Source of the DNA: Paracamarosporium sp. OC-R06-R3
Taxonomy: Eukaryota; Ascomycota; Dothideomycetes; Pleosporales; Didymosphaeriaceae
DNA length: 29,457 bases
Reading direction: 5' to 3'
NCBI GenBank assembly: GCA_019828545.1
Contig: JACVRA010000143.1
Coordinates: forward strand, 1 to 29,457
Under the pieces are notes generated by a model that was given only the letters and a program-made list of their open reading frames with translations, was not told the origin of the DNA and ran no database searches. The translations under genes and the position numbers were made by a program. Position 1 is the first letter of the stretch. Each line of letters begins with the position of its first letter. Below are positions 1 through 11,161 of this stretch, piece by piece.

Positions 1-1096
1 TATTGGCTAGTGTGAATGATCGGTCGTACGCTGCCTTGACAGCTGGTAGAAACTCAAGCTTTGTGACGTGGTTGATATAGTTGCGGATCAGGCTCTCAAT
101 CTCACGGCTGTACGCGCGCTTTAGCGGCGAGAAGCAGCCAACATCAAGAGGCTGGAGTAGATGAGATGAGTGAGGCGGCATACGGAGCGTGTAGATGTTA
201 CTCTCCTTGCAGAGCTCTTGGAACTCAAGAGAGTTGTGACTCTCATGCCCATTAAGGATAAGCAGGCGACGCGCTCCTATCGTACGCGTCTTCGTATAAG
301 CGTCAAAGTGCTTTAGCCACTTAACCCCAAGCTTGTTAGTCGTCCATCCGTTGTCGCTGACTGCGATCACCCAGTCGCGTGGGATTGCTGAGTCCTCATA
401 CCAGGCAGAGAGGTGGTACTGGCCGGTCAAGATGATGAACGGTGGGATAGACCAGCCAGCAGCGTTAATACCAGCGATCAACGTCGCCCACTCACGATTG
501 CCAGGCTGGAGAGCCTTTGGCCGGCCTCTTCTCTCTGACCCCGTCACGACAAGCTGCGTCGTAATCTTGCCCATCATGAAGCCAGCTTCGTCAAAGTTCC
601 AGACGTCATCATCACAGATGCCGTACTTGGCTTTTGTCTGCTCTACAAGCTCAAACCAGCTCTTGATTAGGACTGGATCCTCACATAGAGCTCTCTGCCT
701 ATCGTACGCGCGATTGAAACGCGTCGTAAGAGCGTCTGTACGCTTGACAAAGTTGCGCGCCCAGTGGACGCCGACCTGACCAGCGCCGCGCGCAGCCAGC
801 AGTCTATCAGCCATATCGCGTACAGCTGCGTACGTAGGCGCAAATCCGCGTGCGTCTAGATCAAGTATATACTGGACTATCACCTCCTCTTCTCGCTGGG
901 TCAGCTTCTTTGAGTTAGGCTGGCAATCGCGTCGGGCAGTCTTGCCAGCGCGTCGGTCGTGCAGCGTTGACTTTGGGACATTGTACGTAGAGGCAGCGCG
1001 TCTAGAGCTTTGTAATTGCTGGTGATCAATAGCTAAAGATGCAAGGATAATATCAGATTCAGTATACGATGGTAGAGTATGTAGAGGTAGAGCCAT
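1..1096 (-). CDS. Pogo/Fot1-like DDE transposase, partial (C-terminus outside window)
   Basis: The reading frame is open from an ATG at 1096 to the window edge (365 residues visible). Order of parts: an N-terminal psq/CENP-B-like helix-turn-helix (about residues 14-48), a second CENP-B/Tc5-type DNA-binding region with the pair VHWARNF and [11 protein letters not shown] (about 65-135), then the DDE_1 catalytic core. The first catalytic Asp is D169 in WNFDEAGF and the last is D318 in [11 protein letters not shown]. The middle position, normally Asp in a DGHxSH motif, is Asn here (N282 in LNGHESH). Its spacing to D318 matches the DD35D pattern of this group. Known for the family: cut-and-paste transposition into TA sites. 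The protein is otherwise undamaged in the visible part, so the copy looks fairly recent but probably catalytically dead. The assignment to the Pogo/Fot1 group is firm; the named element is not identified. Confidence 0.9.
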   Translation of the reverse strand, partial: MALPLHTLPSYTESDIILASLAIDHQQLQSSRRAASTYNVPKSTLHDRRAGKTARRDCQPNSKKLTQREEEVIVQYILDLDARGFAPTYAAVRDMADRLLAARGAGQVGVHWARNFVKRTDALTTRFNRAYDRQRALCEDPVLIKSWFELVEQTKAKYGICDDDVWNFDEAGFMMGKITTQLVVTGSERRGRPKALQPGNREWATLIAGINAAGWSIPPFIILTGQYHLSAWYEDSAIPRDWVIAVSDNGWTTNKLGVKWLKHFDAYTKTRTIGARRLLILNGHESHNSLEFQELCKESNIYTLRMPPHSSHLLQPLDVGCFSPLKRAYSREIESLIRNYINHVTKLEFLPAVKAAYDRSFTLAN

Positions 1097-1175
1097 AGTA
1101 GTAAAAAGTAATTGCGTTACGCAAAGTTGGTGGGGTGTCCGACTCGCTTATAAACTACGTTATACATGTGGAAAC
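1..1175 (-). mobile_element. Fot1/Pogo-class DNA transposon, truncated by window edge
   Basis: This is the element that carries the transposase. Its 5' end should lie just outside the start codon, somewhere in about 1100-1175, where the sequence changes from the transposase leader (GTAATTGCGTTACGCAA) to ordinary AT-rich flank. The other end, and so the terminal inverted repeat and the TA target duplication, lies outside the window. The exact boundary is therefore an estimate. Confidence 0.6.
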
Positions 1176-3010
1176 GTATGTTCTGTTTGGAAGAAGTCGA
1201 CCTTGAAATTAGCGGACACAGACCATATGTTTCCGTCCTAAAAAGGAACAATCAACAGCCATGAGGAAAAAACCTTTATGTGCTCAGAAGCCGGTATCAC
1301 AATACTGAAAACATCTGCGAAATTTTCTAAATGAAGCGTCATGGCTTGAAATCAATCATTTCGCAAGGGATGTCAGTTGCGTGATATTCCTGACGGCAGT
1401 GGGTCAAAGTCTCATTATGCACCTTTGTGTCTGCGTAGAGACAGAGTGATCTTCTGTTCCTTAAAAGAATCTCTCCCCTATCGCATGCTTCTGCTGCGGC
1501 TTGTCTTTATTACTGCACCCCTGACTATTTCATGTTCGAGCCGGTGCAAACCAAATCAATAAATCCAACCAATGAACTGGGGATGAGACTGACCTCGTAG
1601 ACATCACTATGACCTTCTCTTTCCAACAAACATAGAAATCTCTAAAATTTCACGTAAAAGTAACCTGAAGATTCCAATCAAATAAGACCAAGCCAGAAAC
1701 AATGGATTGAAAGCGATTTGTATAGCTTCATTTTCGAAATCGAGGTTATCTATCCCCATCTGACTCGCAATCGTGCTGAATGCCATATATGGCCCTTTGC
1801 GACTATTTTGGGAATGAATGCAATCGAAAAGCATCTTTCAAATTCTCACATGCTCTGCGGCAAGCGGAGTGGTCGTGGTGAAAACAGTATATATATCGCC
1901 TTGAATTACGGCTTGCATTTTTCTTCGCACAATGAAAAAGCTTTGCTTTTCAAAACGAGCCGTGCAGAGCGTGCATATCTTCTCTGTGCCGTGTCTTGAA
2001 TGAAAAGAAGTTTGAGGTGATACCATGTTCGAGCTGGGCCTGTTATTTACCATTGCTGGCCAAATTGTGAAGTCTGGTCGATAGTTGGTGTTCTTTGAAT
2101 AATGAAGATATGCATCGTTCGATATCGAAGTTAAGCATTGCTGAAAGCTGGTGATTAATTACACTGAAAATGGAAAATTTGATGGAGACAACCGTGTTTG
2201 TCCTGGGTCTTACGGTAAATGCGTCTCAGGAAGAGCTTTCCGGTTTTTGAGCTGGTACCGTGATCATTCTTACTTATCGCAGGGCCCACGGTCATCATTC
2301 TACATCCCCACTCTTGTTGTCATGTGATCTTGTAGCGACAGTCAGAAGCCGGGTACTCTGCATAGTGTTATCCCTTCAACCTGCGAGGATCATGATTCGC
2401 AAACATCTGGTTTGATCTTGATGGAAAATAATGAGCGGATGTAGTTGCTAATTTTCGCGTATCGTATAGGAAGCGTAGGCGGCATCTCCAAGCTAGACAA
2501 TATTGAAAGGTAGACTGTAATTTGTGTTAGTTTAGGCTGCGCGATACATCGTCCAGAAATTTGACAGTTCACAACGAGTACCTACATCCAAATCGAGCTT
2601 CGCGTGTGCGAGACGGCTCCGTGCTTATATACGAGTAGCTCCTTCTTTCGTCCGTACGCACGGACGCTCTTCTTTTGGGAACAGCGGCCTGATTTCGCTC
2701 CGCTTCTCCACAATGTTAGCCCGACAGTCGAACAACAACTCTCCGTATTAGCTAGAACATTGAACCGTACATCGAAAAATATAGGAATGTCTCCTCATGA
2801 AAGCAATCTGATGTTGCAAAGTATGGCGCGAAATTCGTCAAGCTTTGGCTACAAATACTGCCTGCAGTCCCTCCTCCTTGTAGATGCCAGGACAAGTGAC
2901 TTGATGCTCCAGCGACTACAACCAATTCGCGATTTCACACCAATCTTTGAAAGCTTCCAAAAATACCATCTATCACTTTTGCTTCATCCGCTATTTCCAA
3001 CTTCAGCACC
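1176..3010. other. Intergenic region without a supported gene
   Basis: Short open frames occur on both strands, but none has family resemblance, a convincing start context or coherent coding composition. An open frame at 2604-3026 overlaps the start of the downstream SDR gene and is most likely its leader. A TATATA stretch at about 2625 could belong to that promoter, although it lies nearly 400 bp from the start codon. No RNA gene or repeat was recognised. Confidence 0.5.
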
Positions 3011-3895
3011 ATGCCTCTGCCTTTAATCCACTACCTCTACCGTTCCGGCCTTCCTAAATACCTCCGCCAGAACTCCGATGGAGAGTCGAGTTGGGCTCTT
3101 GTCACAGGAGCTAGTGATGGCATCGGCTGGGAGTTGTCAAGAGAATTGGCTGCACGCGGCTTCAATGTTGTACTCCACAGCCGCAACGAATCCAAACTCC
3201 AGCGGTGCTGTGAGGAACTCGAAGCGAGTTTTCCAAAGCGACATTTCCGAACCGTAGCAGTCGACGCCTCTTCTTTCACCGACGAAGACATCGACCGTAT
3301 CATCGCGACAGTAGCCGACGTCCCGCTTACCATACTCATCAACAACGTCGGCGGGACAGCACCGCTGTCTTCCAACTTCAAGCGCTTCGAGGACTACACG
3401 AGCCAGGAAATCGACGCCATCTTCTCTCTCAACATCAAATTTCCCATGAAGCTAACCCGAGCATTACTCCCCACCCTCCAAGCACAATCAAACCCGACCC
3501 TCGTCATGTCATGCGGGTCCCAATCGCAAATTGGCCAAGCCTACGTCGCCGGCTACTCAGCGACCAAAGGCGCACTACACACCTGGAACCGGTCACTCGC
3601 CGCGGAGCAGCACGAAGCCAAATCGCAGGTTGAGATCCTCGAAGTCATCATCGGTGGGACGTATACTCAGCAGCTACAGAAAGATCCCAATCTGAAACCT
3701 GGGCTGTTCATGCCGACAGCGGACGTCATGGCCAAGGCGGTGCTTGCGAGGGTCGGCCATGGGCATCGCTTTGTAGTGGGATACTTTGGGCATTGGGTGC
3801 AGGGGTTTTTGCTGTATACGCTTCTGCCGATATCGACGGCGGATAGTATTGTGGCTAATATTTTGAAGCCGAGCGTGGGGGCGAAGAGGACATGA
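3011..3895 (+). CDS. Short-chain dehydrogenase/reductase, 3-ketoacyl-CoA reductase/17beta-HSD type
   Basis: Intronless, 294 residues, a usual length for the group. The Rossmann motif TGASDGIG is at residues 32-39, the NNVG element at 111-114, the structural Asn at N141 (SLNIKF), the catalytic Ser at S167 or S170 (MSCGS), and the YxxxK pair at Y182 and K186 (GYSATKGALH). The C-terminal third has a hydrophobic stretch (about 250-275), as in membrane-associated very-long-chain 3-ketoacyl-CoA reductases and 17beta-hydroxysteroid dehydrogenase 12. The expected reaction is NADPH-dependent reduction of a 3-keto acyl or steroid-like substrate, but the substrate cannot be read from sequence. It lacks the long N-terminal membrane anchor of true Ifa38-type enzymes, so a paralogue with another substrate is possible. 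It stands alone, with no partner gene nearby. Confidence 0.85.
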   Translation: MPLPLIHYLYRSGLPKYLRQNSDGESSWALVTGASDGIGWELSRELAARGFNVVLHSRNESKLQRCCEELEASFPKRHFRTVAVDASSFTDEDIDRIIATVADVPLTILINNVGGTAPLSSNFKRFEDYTSQEIDAIFSLNIKFPMKLTRALLPTLQAQSNPTLVMSCGSQSQIGQAYVAGYSATKGALHTWNRSLAAEQHEAKSQVEILEVIIGGTYTQQLQKDPNLKPGLFMPTADVMAKAVLARVGHGHRFVVGYFGHWVQGFLLYTLLPISTADSIVANILKPSVGAKRT

Positions 3896-4516
3896 GCGTT
3901 TAAGTGTGAGGATGGGAAGAGTAGAGTTTTTCATCGCATACGTCAATGGTCATTGAAGCAACCTGGAGCATCTGGTTTATCGGCACGGCATGTAGTCCAA
4001 GAAATGGGTAAAAGTTTCCTGTGACTGGAAGTTAATCTGGGTGGTTACTCTGGGGTGAAGAGGCGTCACGTGACAGACAAGCAGCGGATGAGAACACATC
4101 ACGTCGAATTTCTTATATACATCTAGTTGGTCCTGAATGAACACATCTTTCCTCTCTTTGCATGCCTCTATTTCTGCGTGTCGCACCAGCTAGTCGTACT
4201 CAGAGGCATCTTACGTGGATTCGGGCCGCGCCGCACACGGGCATATGTTCGTGCATCCTGCCCAGGGCTATAAGTATGGATCCTACACTAATATTTGACC
4301 ACAGCCCCTGCACGGCCTTCGCTCCTAGCTTCATGTCTCACAGCATCCAGGTTGTTGTATTGGTCACATTCAGATGAGTTAAGTAAATTGAGCTTTCGCA
4401 ATAGACTGTAGCCTACGTTTCGCAAGCTAATTCTCCCACATCTGTGATATCAGAGCCCAAGAATTGAACTGCTTACAGGCATTGGCTTGTGCTTCTCTAC
4501 ACCTACACCAATCAGA
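3896..4516. other. Intergenic region, nothing recognised
   Basis: Contains the SDR 3' region and short unsupported frames on both strands. No motif, repeat or RNA gene was seen. Confidence 0.4.
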
Positions 4517-5149
4517 ATGCTTTCGAGCGCCAAGGTTGACGTCCATCAAGTACCAACCACACCTGATTCACCATTGTGGGATGGCCCCGAACATCAGCAT
4601 CAACATGTGGGGAAACCGACCCCATAGTTACTGGGCCCATCTAGCCACTAGCCTTAGATATGCACTCAAAGCTTTGTCTTTAGAATTCAATGTCTTCATG
4701 CGAACAAACCCTCCAGTCCAAAGTCTCGAGGCCTGGCTCGATCGTTGGAAAAGAGATGATCCACAGGGTCTGCAGTCAAGCACAATTCACCCTTGGTATT
4801 GGAGTGGCTGAACTTTAGGGATGAACTGAAAACCGCCATTGAGGACGACCGGACCGATATTGTGCTGGTTTTGTTTAGATTTGGGTTCCAAGTGCACCAT
4901 GAAGATATCCTCGCTGTAGTGCGAAGAGTGATGCGTACTAGCGATAGGGAACGGTGGGACATTAATAAACCGACAGACCGCGTCTTACCACCTATACTAA
5001 GGTTGGTTCTTCTATGTGTATCCGTGAGACAACATTGGCGGCGCTTTTTCCTCGATGACAAGAAACATACTTACCACGCCCTAGTTCTGCTGTTAACAAT
5101 GAGGAACTGGCCAAGTATGCTACAAGCGTACGATGAGAAGTCACGCTGA
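4517..5149 (+). pseudogene. Broken ankyrin-like coding remnant
   Basis: Two pieces look protein-like. The first begins at an ATG at 4517 (reads MLSSAKVDVHQVP...) and hits a stop at about 4626. The second, 4793-5149, is open without an ATG and reads LKTAIEDDRTDIVLVLFRFGF followed by a WDINKPTDRVLPPILRLV segment. The pairing of a helix with DIVLVLFRFGF and then DINKPTD..LPPILRLV resembles degenerate ankyrin repeats. The frames do not join without a stop or an unseen intron, so this is either a small gene with introns I could not place or, more likely, a relic. No function is assigned. Confidence 0.3.
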
Positions 5150-5304
5150 AATTTGGTTAGTTTAGTAGTCTCCATTCGATAAGCATATATTCTGGACATG
5201 TTAGAGCAGCGGTTGTGCCCGAACAATCCCAGGTCTTGGTTTCGAACTTTGCAGCAGACGGCTTTCTAGACCATAAAGCTTTGCGCATGTACCTTGTATT
5301 CTAA

Positions 5305-7759
5305 CTACAAAGTAAAGGTGGTCTGTAAATCTATATCCTGTGAATTAGCGCCAACATAAACTGTATATTCACCTTTCGCATAGTCCCATCGTTGGCTCTT
5401 TACATTCCAATAACTAACATCCTTCCTCCTAAGCTCGAACGTGACCGTTCCCATCTCTCCAACATCAAGGGTGAGATCCTGGAATCCACGCAGGATGGCC
5501 TGTGGTTCTTCGGCAGCAGCCGGCATGCTGAGATACAGCTGGGCGATTTCCCGACCATGCCAGTCACCCGTATTCGTAATGTTCGCCGTGACCATGACGA
5601 TTGTCTCAAAAAGTCTAGTATCGCCGCCCGGTGCATTCGCCTTGAATTCCACCGGACGATCCATCTCAGCAAACGGATTCTGCGTCACTACGGCTTTGAT
5701 GTCGTTGTATTTGAAGATTGTGTAACTTAGCCCGTAACCAAAGGGATAGCGCACGGAGATATTGTTAGTTGCGAAGTAGCGATAATCGATGAAGACGCCC
5801 TCGGTATAGTTAATCTGTGGTGCATCTGCCGGCGTTGTGACGATCTGTCCGAGGTAGTCCGACTCGTTATGAGCAATGGTATATGGTAGCTTGCCAGAAG
5901 GAGTCTCGCGGCCATAGAGAATGTCAACAAGAGCATCACCTGAGCTTTGGCTAGGTAAGCCAGCCCAGACGACGGCCGTGACGTTGGGATGGTCGATCCA
6001 AGCTTCCATGATCATCGGTCCTACCGAGTGGACAACAACAACGGTATTTCTATTACAAGCCCATGTTAGCAGATGTCATGAATTTGAGGACGCGACTAAC
6101 CTGCAGTTGTTTGCGACGTTCAACACCATGTTGTCTCCGTCGTGCCAGGCTGTTAAGTTACGGTCCAAGCTCTCTCCTGAGATGCTCTGGACGAACGCTA
6201 GACAGACTGATGCTGTGGACGCCTTGGTGGTGATTTGTGGTACGAATGACTCGTTCAACGCCCAGTCGACCATGGTCAAATCCAACTGCGCACGCCTCTG
6301 CAAGGCGTTCAGCGGGTCGATCAGGTAAGGGTAATACGCACTCCCGCTTCCATAGCCGTTGCTGAGCGTTCCAGCACCTTGCTGGGGATCCACATGGGTG
6401 AATATGTTGAGCGGTTGGTTTGCACCATACGGGTTGGCACCCGCATCGATCCCGAAAACGCCAATGCGCCGGGGGCGGACGAGAGGTAACGTGTTGTTCA
6501 CGTTCTTGAGCAGAATTGTACTTTCGACCGCAACGCGGCGAATGATGGCATCGTGAGCATAAGAGCGGGTATTGACGATGTGCTGCGTAGGTCCGTCATT
6601 AAGGTTGACGGTAGGGTAGTTCTGATCCTGATGCAGGTGATAGTAGGGTGTCATGGCTCGGATGACCATGTCGTCGAGGCGGGAAAGCGGCACGATTCCG
6701 TTAGTAACGGCGGTGATCAAGTTGGCACCAAAGTAAGTACCACCTCCCGGAGAAACGCCGGGCATGTCCATATCCATGCCTGCATTGGCAGCCGTGGTCT
6801 CGTGTAAAGCATAGACCCAATCGGTGAGAACGTAGCCCTGAAAGCCGATCTCGGTCTTCAGCACACCGTTGAGTGCTCTGCTGTTAGCTGATGCCCAGGT
6901 GTTGTTGATGGCGTTGTAAGAACACATGACGGAGGCTGCACCAGCTCGAGCGCCTTCTGCGTATGGCCATGTCTCAACCTCATGTACGGTTTTATCGTCT
7001 ATGTTCGAGCTGTAGAGGAAGCGATCCGTCTGCTGAGAATCGTAGCCAAAGTACTGTTTCATGTTCGCCTGGACTCCCGCAGCCTGCATTCCAGTGACGT
7101 ATTCTGCGACGTTGACACCGTTCAGGTACGGATCTACTCCATAACCTTCGTAATTCGTACCACTGCCCACCGTTCGCGCAATCTTGTCTCACGTCAGTGC
7201 TACCAGGCAGTCAGTTGAGGAGTCAGATAGACACTCACCGTTGCTACTGGTCCTAGACAAACGTGGACCCCCTTTTGATAAAACTCCTGGCCGATAGCAA
7301 ACGCATTTTCGCGCATGAGTACCCTATTCCATGTTGACGAAACGCTTATACCGGGGGCAAAGGCGGAGGAATAAGTGTGCTCGTTTCCAATGCCTAGGTC
7401 GGAGTCGAGCAGACAAAGGCCATGGAAGCCCAGGCGCTCAATTGGACGAATGTTGCCTGCACATATGCTATGACAAGCGATTAGATGGGACAAGGTAAGA
7501 AGCAAACGGATAGGATGTACCTTTGGGGATCTCCTCTGGCCCCCGTCACCATGTCTACCTTCTCCTCCAGCGTCAACAGGGCTGTAAAAGCCTTAGCTTT
7601 TGCATAAGCAACTTCCCATCCCACCCCTGTGGCATTCGGACTGGAGGAAAAGGAGGGCGATTTGGGGAAATAAGAATTGTTTTGTGCTGTAACCAACGGA
7701 ACCTCGACGGCAGCCAGGGCCAAGAGTATGACGGGGAGCCGTATGGCGAGATTAAACAT
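5305..7759 (-). CDS. Secreted GH3 beta-glucosidase-like glycoside hydrolase
   Basis: Four exons on the minus strand: 7521-7759, 7239-7467, 6101-7182 and 5305-6049. Introns are 51-56 bp with GT...AG ends, and the frame closes exactly at 764 residues. The chosen ATG (7759) gives a signal peptide (MFNLAIRLPVILLALAAVEVPLVTA). The in-frame upstream extension was left out because it would bury that signal. The GH3 N-terminal domain carries the catalytic nucleophile D277 in VLTDWVYALHE; the C-terminal domain carries the likely acid/base E493 in SISGESLDRN. A fibronectin-III-like domain ends the protein (FELRRKDVSYWN...). The enzyme should hydrolyse terminal beta-glycosidic bonds outside the cell; glucose versus xylose specificity is not readable. 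It starts the sugar cluster. A TATATAAT box sits 67 bp upstream and a cluster-specific 13-mer 245 bp upstream of the ATG. Confidence 0.92.
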
Positions 7760-7825
7760 GACGGAAGATAGGATGAACAAGTGGTGCACGGGAGATCGAA
7801 AGACAGCAAACAATTTTTCATCCTC

Positions 7826-7833
7826 ATTATATA
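7826..7833 (-). promoter_or_regulatory. TATA-like box of the GH3 gene
   Basis: TATATAAT read on the minus strand, 67 bp before the chosen GH3 start codon, a usual position for a fungal core promoter with a short leader. Confidence 0.5.
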
Positions 7834-8003
7834 CCTTCACAGTGATGGCGTCTCGGTACATTGGTAGACACCACTGCGTGCAATGACTCGAGCAACTGTC
7901 CAGCCGTATGCGAACCCCAGATTTAGCAAAGTTGCGGAGAAGCTTGCAAGCATGACTCTCCAGTGGGGTTAGCCAGCCAAGACTGGGGTAGCGCATGCCA
8001 CTC

Positions 8004-8016
8004 CGGGGAGTGTCGG
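8004..8016 (+). promoter_or_regulatory. Candidate cluster operator, copy 1 (GH3 promoter)
   Basis: CGGGGAGTGTCGG. It is one of four copies of CGGGGA[GT][TC][GA]TCGG found in the four promoter regions of the sugar cluster. Two CGG triplets in direct orientation separated by 7 bp fit a Zn2Cys6 dimer site. It lies 245 bp upstream of the GH3 ATG. CCGGGG here also fits the SYGGRG consensus of CreA, so carbon repression is an alternative reading. Confidence 0.65.
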
Positions 8017-8659
8017 AGAAGGGGCTAGCGTGACCAATGGTTAAAATCACATACGATTCATACTTCGCCGTATCGCGGGTATCCTCAACCCAGCTTCAAT
8101 TTTAAGAGAAGCTATTATGCCCCACAGTGGTATGGCTGTATCGGTAGTAAGCCCTAGGTAAATATCCCTTTCCTGAATTCGCAGGGCGGATTGTAGCGGC
8201 AGGGTAATTCGTGTTGCGATGGTCTAGGCACCGCTGCAGCTCGACCAAAATATCAGGTAGCATGTTGACCAAGCCTCCATATCCCAAGTATCTGGCCTGT
8301 ATAAACTTGATCCTAGTAATTGTTGCCATGTGGACTTCTTTTGACTCGCGTTAGGAAGCTAGCTGGGTCAATAATAGCCTTTACGACTCGCCTCCGCTTT
8401 AGAGCAGCGCTGATGTCTTGTGCTGGAGACATAGCGGTGTGCCCCTTTCAAAATTACGGTCCTTGGATGCTAGCAAACGTTCTGGTCATCTTCCTTGGGG
8501 CCTAGGGCTTTCGCGTCTTGTATCTGATAGGTAGTTTAGAGCATTGGAGGTTGTGCACCAACATGATTCGTATCCTTAACCTGCCATCTTGCCGCAAATT
8601 TACACCACCTCTTCCCGAGTTGGAGCGTTGCTAGATTTCGATTTGCAATCTTCCAGATT
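8017..8659. other. Intergenic between GH3 5' side and regulator 3' end
   Basis: No coding frame with family resemblance, RNA gene or repeat seen. The GH3 promoter occupies its left edge. Confidence 0.4.
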
Positions 8660-10902
8660 TCAAGCCGGATACTCTGCTTGTCTGGTGTTGGCCGTGTCTT
8701 CTCCAAGAATTTGACGTGTTAGATCAGACAAAATCGTGCGGGCCAACTTTAGTTCAGATGGTCCCTCTGCTTCCCACAACAGCAATGTCTCAATGGAGAG
8801 CTGTACGGAATCCTCCCACCCTAGCGGTAACCCCACATGCCCACTCTTGACCGCCGATAGAATCAATAGCGCTGCACTAGCGCTGACACGGCACGTGTAC
8901 CAGATACCGTGGTGCTGATGCCGAATTGAGCTGTTCTCAATGAGTCGAATGCTGTAAATGATGGCCTGATCTACAAGAGGCTTCACTGTAGGTTGATGCA
9001 CGTCGTTGCCAGGGTAGTGGACGGCATAGAACAGAAATGGCCGGAAGATCCAGCTTTTGATCTCGAGCATTCGTGCGCGGATCATAAACGTAAGCTCTTC
9101 GGTGGGAATTTCACTAAGATCCTCTCGATTGAAATTAAGAAGTGGTGGCAGGCCCTCGTACCATTGATCCAGTAGAACCATGAAGTCTTCTGCTAGTTTT
9201 ACCGTCGCATGTACATCCATGTTCGCCCAAGCACAGTTCTCGCCACGGTAAAAGGCGTTCAGGACTCGGTTACCAATTCGGCGAAGAGCAATCTCAGAGA
9301 GGTAATAGAACCAGCTCTGCTCCTGTTCGCGCTGCATTGTCGCACTTCCATTAAGTCTGACTGAGGAGGGAGAGGCAGAATCAACTATTGAAGTGGCGGA
9401 TGCAGGGCTTGTTGTGGAGCTGTGGAGGTCAGGAGGCGACGGGAACATATGCGGGTATTCAACGTCGGCGATTCCAGACTCGGGAAGGGGCATCTCAGAT
9501 AGTATCTCGCTGGGCAAGTATGAGCAAAACGGTGTGATAGAGAAAGGTGTGTTGATGCCTACCATTCGGATTTAAAACAGCTCCAGTACATCCTTTGTTC
9601 CAACCTTCGCGAACGGTCCGATTTTGGTAACGAACCGGTCGATTTTAGGTGTATTTGGAATTTGACAGAAGCTTGATGGAATTCCTGGAATGCTTCCACT
9701 GGTCGAAGAACGTACATCAGGTATACCCCTGACAAAAAGAGGCATTGGGAAGCTATGATGCCATGAGTAGGGATACCAATTCTACGACGAGCTAAGAGGT
9801 AGAGGGATTCCCCTCTTTCGCGGCTGGAACGGTCGAGGGTTGAGGGTAGTTGTCGGAAGGCGTGAGGATCCATAGTTGCCTGGGATCTGGCAACAGTGAA
9901 GGGCATAGCAATAGAGCCCAGAGCGCATGCAAGCAGCTAAAAAAAGGCGTTAGCGAAAAAGATATGCCATTGAGCGCGAAGTGTAAGACAAACCACGAGG
10001 CACGATGGTCCGTCCCAACGCAATCCCTCTTCGGCAACGGTACCTGCCATTCTCCTGAGAGTATTTTCGTCTAGGATAGGGTTTTTCGTGTGGACAAGAG
10101 AGAGAAAGCGATCGGTTAATCTCGGCACCTCTGTATCCTCAAAGCCTGCCGTCAGCACTCGCACAGCGGGCGAAGCGTGGGTTGATGGCCACATTCCTGA
10201 TTCATCGTCCTCGGTGCCTGAGTGCTCATGCGTTGGTTCAAAGAGGGCTGACTGAAGACAGTGCGGAGGATACCTCCCCTCGAAGATAGGCCAGGTGAGG
10301 ATGGTATCGGGCGTGGTACGTGACGAGGGGATCTTGAGATAGTCGGCTGGTGACTCCCACAGATGAGTCGGACTCGTGTTGGAGTCAGCATCAATTATGG
10401 GGGAGTTATCGCAGCCCGATGCATTTGAGCTGATCGCTTGCTTATCGTTATCACCATTGTTACCACTGCTACGAAGATATGCTAGGATATCATCCTGCTT
10501 TTGGAGTACTTGATTTAGACAACCAATCATATGCAAGCTGGCGGGATCAAAACTACAGATGTTTCAGTCGTTAAGCGCACCCATGTCAGACGTCACTTAC
10601 GAGGAGTGCTCGGATACACCTTCATATTGACACTCGGCGTTCACACTTACACAAAATCCACACGACGGCCGCTGATTGTCGCATTTTGTCTTTCGTGCGC
10701 GACACCGTAAACAAGCAGCGACGGCGCGTTTGCGGGCATATGTCATGGCCCCACGGTTTGCGGGCCTTTGCAGTCCAGGGAAGTCCATCACGTGGGACAA
10801 GGGTGAAGAGGAAGCAGGAGAATAAGAGGCTATTCTGGCTATTTTGGATGTCCGTGGCGCATCATGGCTCTGGGTTCGCTTTGCAGCAGACGCAGGCTGC
10901 AT
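8660..10902 (-). CDS. Zn2Cys6 transcription factor of the sugar cluster
   Basis: Four exons: 10601-10902, 9994-10552, 9563-9936 and 8660-9509. Introns are 48, 57 and 53 bp, giving 694 residues with the frame closed. The binuclear zinc cluster is complete (C64, C67, C74, C81, C84, C91, spacing 2-6-6-2-6) and basic between Cys2 and Cys3 (RARKTK). A short linker, the segment FDPASLHMIGCLNQVLQKQDDILAYL and a fungal-specific middle homology region follow. ATG 10902 was chosen because the frame beyond it has no further ATG. A GTAAGT at about 11001 with an AG just before this ATG suggests a 5'UTR intron; a start at 10785 (MDFPG) is possible. It is divergent from the adjacent oxidoreductase, and the shared 260-bp region holds one copy of the 13-mer motif. 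It is the natural candidate to bind that motif, which is inference. Confidence 0.88.
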
Positions 10903-11020
10903 GCTGTACCTTTCGCGTCCAGGGGAATATCGGGAAGGACGAAGAATGTGGTCGAGTCGATCGGGGTAAGGGCGTGGCAAGGAGGAAAACGTGGAGGTCC
11001 ACTTACCCCACCCATCATGA

Positions 11021-11033
11021 CCGACAATCCCCG
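11021..11033 (-). promoter_or_regulatory. Candidate cluster operator, copy 2 (divergent promoter)
   Basis: CGGGGATTGTCGG on the minus strand. It lies 119 bp before the regulator ATG and 129 bp before the divergent oxidoreductase ATG, so it could serve both, including autoregulation. It differs from copy 1 at one position. Confidence 0.6.
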
Positions 11034-11161
11034 CCAATGGCTACCTATGGTACCCACTACTAACCTCTTGGAAGATACCCGTGCACGCTGTGGTATCAAA
11101 AGAGCAATTTCCCATTCCTGTTCGTCATGTTCTCAAGCACCCATCTCTATTCCATGCAAAC

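Noticed and set aside
2604..3026. 140-residue open frame upstream of the first SDR
   Set aside because: It overlaps the SDR start, shows no family resemblance, and is best explained as the SDR leader region.
6076..7170. Several plus-strand frames opposite the GH3 gene
   Set aside because: Shadows of the GH3 coding strand; the minus-strand spliced frame gives a complete, catalytically plausible protein.
8004..8016. Operator copies explained simply as CreA (SYGGRG) sites
   Set aside because: Only some copies fit SYGGRG, and conservation extends to the TCGG half, which CreA does not need. Kept as a secondary possibility, not the main call.
10903..11037. N-terminal extension of the sugar-cluster regulator
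   Set aside because: The frame is open but begins with TTG, not ATG. It also contains the operator candidate and a GTAAGT donor-like site, so it is more likely promoter and untranslated leader.
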